Assembly (NCBI GenBank): GCA_934526065.1
Contig: CAKSZX010000005.1
Coordinates: 78,304-142,303 of the forward strand
Origin: an uncultured Oscillospiraceae bacterium
Lineage (GTDB): Bacteria; Bacillota; Clostridia; Oscillospirales; Ruminococcaceae
DNA: 64,000 nucleotides
Reading direction: 5' to 3'
The stretch's first letter is position 1; every line of letters begins with the position of its first letter. Below, one piece after another: positions 45,954-53,738 of this stretch. Below the pieces are notes generated by a model. The model searched no databases and was not told the DNA's origin. It saw only the letters and a program-made list of their open reading frames with translations. Both the position numbers and the translations under genes were made by a program.

Positions 45954-46315
45954 CTTCTTAACCTCCTTTGTGAGGAAAAAGCTGCACGGTATGTACAGCT
46001 ACGTAAGAGGCAACAGTCGAAAGGAGGGCTCTTGCTGTTGCCTTTCGCCGTTCTGCCCGAATGTCGTTTTTGTTATCCCTGCCCCTATCTCAGCGGCGTC
46101 GCTTCGCTTGAGTCGTCTCCGACTGTTATCGCAAAGTCATATCCCATTCGGACGGTCATTCAATTTTAGTAAATCAAACATCACACAATCTTAATTTGCA
46201 AATTTATTATAGCTGTGTATTGACACCAAGACAATATTTTGTATAATGTTATTTGTAGTGATATAGATTTGCTAATTATTAAAAATTCTCATTTTCTAAT
46301 ACGGAGGCCTTAGCA
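45954..46315. other. Divergent control region
   Basis: 362 bases between the leftward HTH-rep genes and the rightward DUF6076 gene. A perfect 9-bp inverted repeat AGGCAACAG / CTGTTGCCT lies at 46008-46043 with an 18-base loop, upstream of the leftward genes. The rightward promoter is listed separately. No ORF with a credible start is seen. Confidence 0.5.
46220..46247 (+). promoter_or_regulatory. Promoter of the DUF6076 gene
   Basis: TTGACA (46220-46225), 16-bp spacer, TATAAT (46242-46247), 68 bases before the ATG. Confidence 0.8.
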
Positions 46316-47737
46316 ATGAGCGAAAACCTACTCCAAACAGAAGATAAATGCAGTGCCGTGTCCTTTGGATTTGCTCCAAACAGATGGCACGTAACGAACG
46401 ACGAAAAATCTTGTGTACTTTCCGTAAATGACGAATACAACTATTCAAAACTTCTTGAGTTGTATAACGCTATCGAAGTTGATAAACGAGAAGCGATTAT
46501 TTTGGCTGTTACCGGCAAAAAAGAATTTATTTTATCGGACGGTGAACTTGCCCAAATTAAGCAGGATACTGCCGATACGCTTGCTCGTTTGCGAGCTGTT
46601 ACACAAAAAATAAACCCTGCATTTGACTTTCTTCCTATGGGCGACAGCAGGGCTTATATCTTACCGATGAACACCGCTTCTGTCTTTTTTTCACCGGGCG
46701 AAGGAATTTTGAATTTTCTCTATGCTGATTTTGACTCGGCGTATAATGAATGCCTGAATCGCACAAAAAAAGACTTGCCTGATGAGACAAGTCTTGATAT
46801 TTCTTTACTGACCGAAAAAGAAAAGAAATTGTATTATTATTTGGCTTTAACCGAAACACAAAAACGCTTTAAGCCATTGATAGAAGCTTCGCTGTTTACA
46901 GCGGAATTTCCGCCTATTCTGCTTCATTGCTCAAATCAGGAGTTGACGGGCTATTACCACTACCTTAAAGAAATGCAAAATAATCTATTGCATTTAATCG
47001 AGGCGACATTTGACGAGAATTTTTGCGACGGATTTTTCAATCGCCTAACCCACAAAACGAGATTGGCAGGCTACTGCCGTAAGCACGGATTACCGACAGA
47101 GCAAAAGCGAATGATTGTGCATAGTATCAGCATCATTGATGCTGAACATCAGATAGAAAATGTGCTTGACGGCTATATCGAAAGTGATTTTGATTTGGAT
47201 ATAAAAATGGCTGCCTCTTCGGAGGTTTCTCCGAGCGTTCAAAATAATTTGGATAAGCTCGGTTTTACTATGCCGGAAATGATTGCCCTGTCCACTATGC
47301 AAGCCGACGAGTATGAAACCTGTATTTGTGAAAGCATTGAACAGCAAATTGAGTTTGAACTGATACAGTTGTTGAAGTCCGATATCGGAATGCGTAAATG
47401 CAAACGCTGCGGTAAATATTTCATTATGAAGGGCAATTACGATACTAATTACTGCGACCGCATTGCCGAGGGTGAAACCCGCAACTGCCAAGACTTAGCC
47501 GCACAGGAAAACTACAAGAAGAAAATGGCGGACAATGCCGCCATTCCGTTATATCAAAAGTATTACAAGCGCTATGCCGCCCGTGTGCGTGTAAAGCAGA
47601 TTAAAGAGCCCGATTTTAATAAGTGGAAGTATCAGGCGATGACAAAGCGTGACGAATGCTCAGACGGCAAAATAACCCTTGCGGAGTTTGAAGAATGGCT
47701 TGAGGGCAGTTTTCCGAATAGGAAGAAGAAAGAATAG
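46316..47737 (+). CDS. DUF6076-like protein of mobile elements
   Basis: 473 residues, soluble. The C-terminal third has a zinc-ribbon-like cluster: CKRCGKYFIMKGNYDTNYCD with a later Cys in ETRNCQDLA. The N-terminal part is mixed helix/strand without a known domain. The arrangement matches DUF6076 proteins that recur in integrated elements of gut Firmicutes; no function is established. GGAGG lies before the ATG; strong own promoter and terminator make it a separate unit at the start of the cargo half. Confidence 0.65.
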   Translation: MSENLLQTEDKCSAVSFGFAPNRWHVTNDEKSCVLSVNDEYNYSKLLELYNAIEVDKREAIILAVTGKKEFILSDGELAQIKQDTADTLARLRAVTQKINPAFDFLPMGDSRAYILPMNTASVFFSPGEGILNFLYADFDSAYNECLNRTKKDLPDETSLDISLLTEKEKKLYYYLALTETQKRFKPLIEASLFTAEFPPILLHCSNQELTGYYHYLKEMQNNLLHLIEATFDENFCDGFFNRLTHKTRLAGYCRKHGLPTEQKRMIVHSISIIDAEHQIENVLDGYIESDFDLDIKMAASSEVSPSVQNNLDKLGFTMPEMIALSTMQADEYETCICESIEQQIEFELIQLLKSDIGMRKCKRCGKYFIMKGNYDTNYCDRIAEGETRNCQDLAAQENYKKKMADNAAIPLYQKYYKRYAARVRVKQIKEPDFNKWKYQAMTKRDECSDGKITLAEFEEWLEGSFPNRKKKE

Positions 47738-47768
47738 CCATTCTTTGTCAATAAGCAACCGATTTACC

Positions 47769-47802
47769 AAAGCGAAACTGTAACAAAAGCAGTTCCGCTT
47801 TT
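47769..47802 (+). terminator. Terminator after the DUF6076 gene
   Basis: AAAGCG-AACTG / CAGTT-CGCTTT with one mismatch and a TTTT tail. Confidence 0.65.
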
Positions 47803-47844
47803 ATAATATTTTCTTGCATTTTCCCTATAAATCCGCAATAATCC

Positions 47845-47873
47845 TTGATTATAACTCTAAAATATACTATAAT
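47845..47873 (+). promoter_or_regulatory. Promoter of the cargo HTH gene
   Basis: TTGATT (47845-47850), 17-bp spacer, TATAAT (47868-47873), 42 bases before the ATG at 47916. It may drive the whole rightward cargo run to the defence genes. Confidence 0.75.
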
Positions 47874-47915
47874 AAAATTGTATAAACATATCTACCCGTA
47901 AGTGAGGAAAATTTA

Positions 47916-48104
47916 ATGGATTCAAACATCGAACGCTGGTACTCAATGAAAGAAATTTGCGAATACCTCGGAGTCAGCCGTGACACCGTACTCGCTTGGA
48001 TAGAAAAAAGAAATATGCCCGCCGCAAAAATCGGTCGTCTTTGGAAATTCAAAATCAGCGAAGTAGACGCTTGGATGAAATCCGGCGTTGCGGCAGATAA
48101 GTAA
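47916..48104 (+). CDS. Excisionase-family helix-turn-helix protein
   Basis: 62 residues: YSMKEICEYLGVSRDTVLAW is an HTH_17 helix pair and PAAKIGRLWKFKISEVDAWM the wing that closes the fold. Such proteins serve as excisionases or small repressors; here it leads the cargo genes from its own promoter, so it may regulate them. This family is often encoded beside restriction-modification genes. Confidence 0.78.
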   Translation: MDSNIERWYSMKEICEYLGVSRDTVLAWIEKRNMPAAKIGRLWKFKISEVDAWMKSGVAADK

Positions 48105-48115
48105 GGGCACGCATT

Positions 48116-48325
48116 ATGAACGAAGAACGATTAAATGCTTTTGAAAAAATGCTTTCCGACATTCTTGCGCAGTATGACTCGGTTACAGAGAAATTAGCGG
48201 CACTCAAGGCTGAAGGAAAAGGGAAAACTGTTACCTATCGTCAGCTTTTTACAAACAAACTGCAATATCAAACGATATTGTCGTACTACTGGACATACGG
48301 CCTTTTGGATAAGGATAAGAAATAA
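48116..48325 (+). CDS. Small hypothetical protein
   Basis: 69 residues, 11 bases after the HTH gene. An N-terminal helix with coiled-coil character (FEKMLSDILAQYDSVTEKLAAL) is followed by a basic segment, KGKTVTYRQLFTNKLQY, and ends YGLLDKDKK. No family is recognised. The ribosome site is weak (AAGGG). Tight spacing with its neighbours suggests it is translated with them. Confidence 0.6.
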   Translation: MNEERLNAFEKMLSDILAQYDSVTEKLAALKAEGKGKTVTYRQLFTNKLQYQTILSYYWTYGLLDKDKK

Positions 48326-48347
48326 TAACACCGAGAGGTTTGATAAA

Positions 48348-49313
48348 ATGAGCGAAAATAATAAGCTAAACGGAATATTAACATCAGTTAAAAATGCGGC
48401 TGGACAAGTATCGGAAATGGCTGCAAATACTGCCGAGGGAGTTAAGAGTACTGCATTGAAGATTAAAGACGATGCAGTAGCAAAGCAAACAGAGCGAAAA
48501 ATAAGTCTTGCCGAAAAGAAGAGGCTCGGTGATTTAAAGAAATATTCTCCAATATTCAAAGAAGATGTCGCAAACGGTGAGCTTTTGTTAGAGCGTTTTA
48601 TCAGGATAGTGAACTATGATACTCGCCTTGAGAATGAAGCTTGTAAGGATTCTATCGGATTTTATGAGAAAACCGATGATAGGAAGTTGCCTACGCTGTA
48701 CACAAAATATGTGCGCACAATGGGACTCACTTTCTATCCTCAATTAAGTGAATCTGTCTTTGTTTCCGATCCTTGTATTCCCGGAAAATTTATTGAAATT
48801 GATGAATACTACAACTATATGAAGCAAGTCAGAGTAAATGAGTTGACAGTTGTTGCACAGGCACTCGGTGCCAAGAGTGTGAGCATTGAATTAAGAAATT
48901 CTACAAAGTCACTTTTTCACTCTTCAGTTGACACAGAGGCGAAAGCCGGAACAATTGCAGACGGTAGTGCTACTAAGGAAACAAAAAAGAAGCAGTCAAA
49001 GAGCATTGAAATTTGGGCATCTACCACATTCAAAACATCTGTTTTTGACGGAAGTCATAGTGCTCCGGAATTACTGTATTTTCGAAACGAAAGTGACATA
49101 TCCGCTCTCATTCAAATGGTTCTTGTAAACAAGAGCAAAGTAACCGAAAGAAAGTATTCTATGAAAGCAAGTTCTTCATCCGGAGTATCGCTCACGGAGG
49201 CTGCTAGCATTTCAGGAACTTTAAAAAAGATAAAATGCAATGCCGGAGCCAGCTTTGCAAAGTCTGCTGAAAATGAGAGTAAAGCATTTTTAGATTATAC
49301 AATCGTATTTTAA
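48348..49313 (+). CDS. Hypothetical cargo protein, beta-rich C-terminus
   Basis: 321 residues, no signal peptide. Residues 1-55 form an amphipathic Ala/Lys-rich helix (VKNAAGQVSEMAANTAEGVK) resembling LEA-like segments. The middle is mixed. The last 60 residues alternate small polar and hydrophobic residues (YSMKASSSSGVSLTEAASIS), as in beta-hairpins of pore-forming proteins. No family is recognised. It lies between the HTH pair and fic, in the same direction, with GAGAGG before the ATG. A membrane-active role is only a hypothesis. Confidence 0.6.
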   Translation: MSENNKLNGILTSVKNAAGQVSEMAANTAEGVKSTALKIKDDAVAKQTERKISLAEKKRLGDLKKYSPIFKEDVANGELLLERFIRIVNYDTRLENEACKDSIGFYEKTDDRKLPTLYTKYVRTMGLTFYPQLSESVFVSDPCIPGKFIEIDEYYNYMKQVRVNELTVVAQALGAKSVSIELRNSTKSLFHSSVDTEAKAGTIADGSATKETKKKQSKSIEIWASTTFKTSVFDGSHSAPELLYFRNESDISALIQMVLVNKSKVTERKYSMKASSSSGVSLTEAASISGTLKKIKCNAGASFAKSAENESKAFLDYTIVF

Positions 49314-49330
49314 TGATAATCTCAGAGGTG

Positions 49331-49343
49331 CAAAATGGCACTT
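49331..49343 (+). repeat. 13-bp repeat at the fic start
   Basis: CAAAATGGCACTT overlaps the fic start codon. The same 13 bases recur at 49954-49966 just past the fic stop. The start copy also forms a GTGC / GCAC hairpin around the initiation codon. Confidence 0.6.
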
Positions 49344-49940
49344 GAAAATAAATTAGGCCAGACAAGTTCTACCGAGCTTGACCGTGAAGAAGAACGCATC
49401 AGCAAAAAGAAAGCTGCACAATTATTTGACCGAAACCTGTTAGACACCTTTGATGTCGGCACATTCGCAGGACTTGCGGCAATCCATAAATATCTCTTTG
49501 AGGACATTTACGACTTTGCAGGCGAACTCAGAACAGTCAATATTGCAAAGGGCAATTTCCGCTTTGCTCCCTTAATGTACTTGCAGGCGGCACTTGAGAA
49601 CATTGATAAAATGCCGCAGTCAAACTTTGACGAGATCGTTGAAAAGTATGTTGAGATGAACATTGCCCACCCATTCCGCGAGGGTAACGGTCGCAGCACC
49701 CGCATTTGGATCGATCACATCTTGAAGAATAAAATCGGCAAGGTTGTTGACTGGAGCAAGGTGGATAAGGAAGATTATCTGCTGGCAATGGAGCGTATTC
49801 CTATTAAAGATATCGAAATCAAACACCTTTTAAAAGCGACGCTGACCGATGAAGTTAACAGCCGTGAGGTCTATATGAAAGGCATCGACCACAGTTACTA
49901 CTATGAGGGTTATACAACCTTTAAGACGGAAGAATTGTAA
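49335..49940 (+). CDS. Fic-family protein (AMP transferase)
   Basis: 201 residues. The catalytic Fic motif is intact, HPFREGNGRSTR (about 114-125), with the flap region NIAKGNFRFAP upstream. Fic enzymes move AMP or other phospho-moieties from a nucleotide to target proteins; many behave as toxins. No partner with the usual inhibitory S/T-x-x-x-E-G/N helix was found next to it, nor is the motif obvious inside the protein. It is monocistronic in appearance but inside the cargo run. AGAGGTG precedes the ATG. Confidence 0.88.
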   Translation: MALENKLGQTSSTELDREEERISKKKAAQLFDRNLLDTFDVGTFAGLAAIHKYLFEDIYDFAGELRTVNIAKGNFRFAPLMYLQAALENIDKMPQSNFDEIVEKYVEMNIAHPFREGNGRSTRIWIDHILKNKIGKVVDWSKVDKEDYLLAMERIPIKDIEIKHLLKATLTDEVNSREVYMKGIDHSYYYEGYTTFKTEEL

Positions 49941-49945
49941 AATTC

Positions 49946-49968
49946 CAAAGTGCCAAAATGGCACTTTG
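49946..49968 (+). repeat. Hairpin with the second 13-bp repeat after fic
   Basis: CAAAGTGCC / GGCACTTTG, perfect 9-bp arms, 5-base loop, six bases past the fic stop. It contains the copy of CAAAATGGCACTT (49954-49966) shared with the fic start. No T run follows, so it is a poor terminator. Confidence 0.6.
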
Positions 49969-50035
49969 AAACTGTCAATGTAAATTTTTATAAATAATCG
50001 TAAGAAATTAAAACATTAATTATCGGAGGAACAGT

Positions 50036-52903
50036 ATGTTCTATAAAATGATAGAGAACAAGTGCAATGAGTGGTATAACTCAGAACAATGCACTGTTCG
50101 TAACTTAATTGAATACATAGAGAAAACCGGGCAAATGCGAGATGCCCAAATTGAAGCTATCAAGGTTTATCTGTTCCTCAAAATCGGTTGTGAATGCAAG
50201 TCATTGGAGTCCCTTTTTAGATATGGCTACTTTAACTCTATCAATTTGAATAATATAGAGCTATCTACTGCGACTCGTGAATATTTAGAAGAAAACCCGG
50301 CAGCAACAGCATTGTTCGAGTATTCTCGCTTAACCAACGATAAAGGCGAACAGGTTTCTGGAAAACTCGAAAAGCAAATCAAGAAAGATCCGTCAAGCAT
50401 TGACTATGACGCTTTCTTCCGTACTGCCTTTTATGGCGTTTCCTATACCGATTATCTGTTTAGCTTGCCAATGGGCGCAGGAAAAACATATTTGATGGCA
50501 GCATTTATCTATCTTGATTTATATTTCGCTCTGAACGAGCCTACCAATCCTGCTTTCGCCCACAACTTTATCATTTTTGCACCATCGGGTTTGAAATCCT
50601 CTGTTGTGCCGAGTCTTAAGACAATTCAAAACTTTAACCCTGCGTGGATCATTCCCGAACCTGCGGCAACGGATATCAAGCGTATGATTTCCTTTGAGGT
50701 ACTTGATCAAGGAAAAACTGCGAATAAATCAAACAAAACCAAGAACCCGAATGTTCAGAAAATTGCTAATCATCAGCCGCTTTCCGAACTTTTCGGATTG
50801 GTTGCAGTAACTAACGCCGAAAAGGTAATTCTTGACCGTATCCAAGAGAAGAGCGGACAAATCAATATGTTTGAAGAAAGTGACGATGAAAAAGACAGAC
50901 AGGCTAACGAGCTCCGCAATCTTATCGGTAAGTTGCCATCGCTCTCTATCTTCATTGATGAAGTACATCACGCCGTGAGCGATGAGATAAAACTGCGTGC
51001 CGTTGTAACCAAGTGGGCGCAAAATCATACCGTAAACTCTGTCATCGGTTTTTCCGGCACACCTTATCTTGAAAAAACTGAAAAATTTAAGGTTGTAGAC
51101 TCTCTTTCTGTGGGGACGGCTGAAATCACGAATATTGTGTATTACTACCCTCTTATTGACGGCGTGGGTAATTTCTTAAAACGTCCTGTTGTTAAGATTG
51201 CCGATATTGCAGACAGCAGCATGATTATTGAAAAAGGTGTCCGCGAATTTCTTGATACATACAGGAATACTGTCTATGGGGACGGACTGACTGCTAAACT
51301 CGGTATTTACTGCGGTACTATCGAAAAATTAGAGGAAATAGTCTATCCTTTGGTATCCCGTATTGTTGCAGAGTATGGACTCGGCACGGACACAATACTC
51401 AAATTCCATAAAGGAAATAAGCAGTATAAAATGCCTGCCGACAGCCAAATGCAGTTTGATATTTTGGACAAGTCTATTTCCAAAATTCGCATTGTCCTGC
51501 TTGTACAAATCGGTAAAGAAGGATGGGACTGCCGTAGTCTTACAGGTATTATCCTTTCTCAAGAGGGCGACTGCCCCACAAATATGGTTCTGCAAACCTC
51601 CTGCCGTTGCTTACGTCAGGTGATTAAAGGCAATCCCGAAACTGCTCTTATTTATTTGAATGAAAGCAATGCCGACAAGTTAAACGTACAGCTCGAACAG
51701 CAGCATCATATCTCGCTTAAGGAGTTTTCGTCTGCTGATAACAGTAAAACACCGCTGAAGCGTTATAACCGTACAGCACATTTGAAACTTCCCAAAGTTG
51801 ATTTTTATCAGCTCAAAATCAATTATGATACCCTTACAGTCGAAAAAGCTGATCCTGCAAGCGATATTGCGGTTTCGGCTGATTCAGCACGCCTTGCAGA
51901 CAGCATTATCAAAACCACTGACCTCTCCATGGATGAAAGCAAGACCAGTATCACCGTTGACGATACAGAATATGGCACCGAACCTGCCACCTTTAATTCT
52001 TGGATATACGGAATTATGAAAGGCGGATTTGGCTCTCCCACAGTTGCGGAGCTGATGAAATATGCAGAACAGTTGAAAACTGTGTATCAAAAAATAACTT
52101 TTGAAAAAGACTGTTCTCGTTATTACAGTTCTCACTATAACCGCCAGTTGGTAGAAGCAAATATCCGCAAAGCCTTCTTCGATAGGCTGGATTTTAATAC
52201 TACCGAAGAGTTGATACCCGAAGAAGCAAATCTTTTGAACATCGCAAACTTCACCCCTGAAGTTTATACCGATAAGCCTAACAACTATTATCCAGCGCAG
52301 AGTGTTGTAGAAAACATTATCAAGGATGATAAAGGCAAGCTGAAACTTGACCCCAAAATGGAAGATACAATTCGCTTCCTCGAAGAATCCGGCAATGCAG
52401 GTATGGCGGCAACGCTCCGAGCGCAAAACACTTCTCACAAAAACAAAGACCGTTCGTTCCATTATCTGCCCTATCGTACCGATAGCGGATTTGAACAGAC
52501 CTTCTTAAAAGAAGTATTGTCTTTTGATGAGATCGAAAATCTTGGCTTGGAGGTTTACTACAACGGCGACCGTGCTATGACCGAATTTAAGATCAAATGT
52601 TACAAGAAAAACGGAAACAAATGGAGTTATGTTGGCATTTACACACCCGACTTCCTTATCATCAAGCGTAAAGACGATAAAATTCATAAGATTATCGTTG
52701 TAGAAACTAAGGGTGAGATTTACGCTAAAGATCCTACATTCAAGGATAAGAAAGCCTTTATGGAAACTGAGTTTTCAAAGCAGAATAACACAGCATTCGG
52801 CTACGAACGCTTTGACTATCTGTATTTAGAAGATACACTACCCGAAAAGGATAGATTGACGATAACTCATGATAAAATTTGTGAGTTTTTTAAGGAGGAT
52901 TAA
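50036..52903 (+). CDS. res: Type III restriction enzyme, Res subunit
   Basis: 955 residues. SF2 helicase core: Walker A LPMGAGKTYL (near 144-153), Walker B FIDEVHH (near 307-313), motif III GFSGTPY, and motif VI region QTSCRCLRQ. A PD-(D/E)xK nuclease sits at the C-terminus: TPDFLII ... VVETKGEIYAK (about 880-906). This is the translocase/endonuclease partner of type III Mod, cutting DNA with unmodified sites. GGAGGA before the ATG. Stop and next start are two bases apart, so the four-gene operon is tightly coupled. Confidence 0.92.
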   Translation: MFYKMIENKCNEWYNSEQCTVRNLIEYIEKTGQMRDAQIEAIKVYLFLKIGCECKSLESLFRYGYFNSINLNNIELSTATREYLEENPAATALFEYSRLTNDKGEQVSGKLEKQIKKDPSSIDYDAFFRTAFYGVSYTDYLFSLPMGAGKTYLMAAFIYLDLYFALNEPTNPAFAHNFIIFAPSGLKSSVVPSLKTIQNFNPAWIIPEPAATDIKRMISFEVLDQGKTANKSNKTKNPNVQKIANHQPLSELFGLVAVTNAEKVILDRIQEKSGQINMFEESDDEKDRQANELRNLIGKLPSLSIFIDEVHHAVSDEIKLRAVVTKWAQNHTVNSVIGFSGTPYLEKTEKFKVVDSLSVGTAEITNIVYYYPLIDGVGNFLKRPVVKIADIADSSMIIEKGVREFLDTYRNTVYGDGLTAKLGIYCGTIEKLEEIVYPLVSRIVAEYGLGTDTILKFHKGNKQYKMPADSQMQFDILDKSISKIRIVLLVQIGKEGWDCRSLTGIILSQEGDCPTNMVLQTSCRCLRQVIKGNPETALIYLNESNADKLNVQLEQQHHISLKEFSSADNSKTPLKRYNRTAHLKLPKVDFYQLKINYDTLTVEKADPASDIAVSADSARLADSIIKTTDLSMDESKTSITVDDTEYGTEPATFNSWIYGIMKGGFGSPTVAELMKYAEQLKTVYQKITFEKDCSRYYSSHYNRQLVEANIRKAFFDRLDFNTTEELIPEEANLLNIANFTPEVYTDKPNNYYPAQSVVENIIKDDKGKLKLDPKMEDTIRFLEESGNAGMAATLRAQNTSHKNKDRSFHYLPYRTDSGFEQTFLKEVLSFDEIENLGLEVYYNGDRAMTEFKIKCYKKNGNKWSYVGIYTPDFLIIKRKDDKIHKIIVVETKGEIYAKDPTFKDKKAFMETEFSKQNNTAFGYERFDYLYLEDTLPEKDRLTITHDKICEFFKED

Positions 52904-52904
52904 C

Positions 52905-53738
52905 ATGGATTTCATCGATTATAGAGAAAAGCTCGGAATAGGGTTCTGCGACAAGGAACAGGCGAATTATTTCTTCACAAAGGTGTTTAATCTTTTTGAC
53001 GGAATGAATTACAATTATATGCACAATCAAATTGACAATTCCGAATATTTTGTGTTTTGTAATACAACCGGAACTCCAATGGTACACAGAGGAATCTATA
53101 CAGAAGGATATAATTTAATATTAAAGACATTGCACGACCACACTTCCAGCATAGAAGATTTTCTCGCTTACTACATGGCTTTTGTGAACTGTCAAAAGGA
53201 TAAACCAAATAAAAATTGGACTAAAGAAAATTTCCAAAAGGTTATTTGCGAGATGTTAGATGAATCTCATATTCCATATGAAGTTCTTAAAGATCAAGAT
53301 GGATATTTTATTTTCCCCAAGGGTGCAAAAGAACTTGATGCTGCTCTGGTATCGCAACCACTTGAATGGTTATCAAAATATCCTAATGCACATAAGACCT
53401 TCTGCATCGCATTAAAACAGTATTCTGAAGGGATATATATCCGTGATGTTGCGGATAATCTTAGAAAAACTTTGGAAGCATTTCTTCAGGACTTCCTCGG
53501 CAATACAAAAAATCTCGAAACGAATAAAAACGAAATTTGCAAACACCTTGGAGCACAAGGGATAGATGCAGGGATTGCAGGTCTATTTCAACCTTTGATT
53601 AACGCATACAAAAACATCAATGATCGTATTGCTAAGCACAATGATGCTGTCGATGCGAAATTATTAGAATTTTTACTTTACCAAACCGGAGTTCTTATAA
53701 GAATGGTTATTACAACTAATAACGGAGGTCAAGCATAA
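52905..53738 (+). CDS. Abi/HEPN-like protein between Res and Mod
   Basis: 277 residues from ATG 52905, with AAGGAGG seven bases upstream; the longer frame overlapping res is rejected. The N-terminal half (1-140) is not recognised. The C-terminal half (about 150-270) is all helical, with VADNLRKTLEAFLQDFLGN, KHLGAQGIDAGIAGLF and YKNINDRIAKHNDAVD, resembling the C-terminal domains of abortive-infection proteins and HEPN-like folds. R-x4-H is not clear; N-x-R-I-A-K-H near residue 240 is the nearest. Such a gene is not a core type III component. It may add a cell-shutdown activity. Confidence 0.68.
   Translation: MDFIDYREKLGIGFCDKEQANYFFTKVFNLFDGMNYNYMHNQIDNSEYFVFCNTTGTPMVHRGIYTEGYNLILKTLHDHTSSIEDFLAYYMAFVNCQKDKPNKNWTKENFQKVICEMLDESHIPYEVLKDQDGYFIFPKGAKELDAALVSQPLEWLSKYPNAHKTFCIALKQYSEGIYIRDVADNLRKTLEAFLQDFLGNTKNLETNKNEICKHLGAQGIDAGIAGLFQPLINAYKNINDRIAKHNDAVDAKLLEFLLYQTGVLIRMVITTNNGGQA

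Noticed and set aside
52869..52904. Start of the Abi-like gene inside res
   Set aside because: AAGGAGG is placed for ATG 52905 and the extra 12 residues overlap the res coding end.
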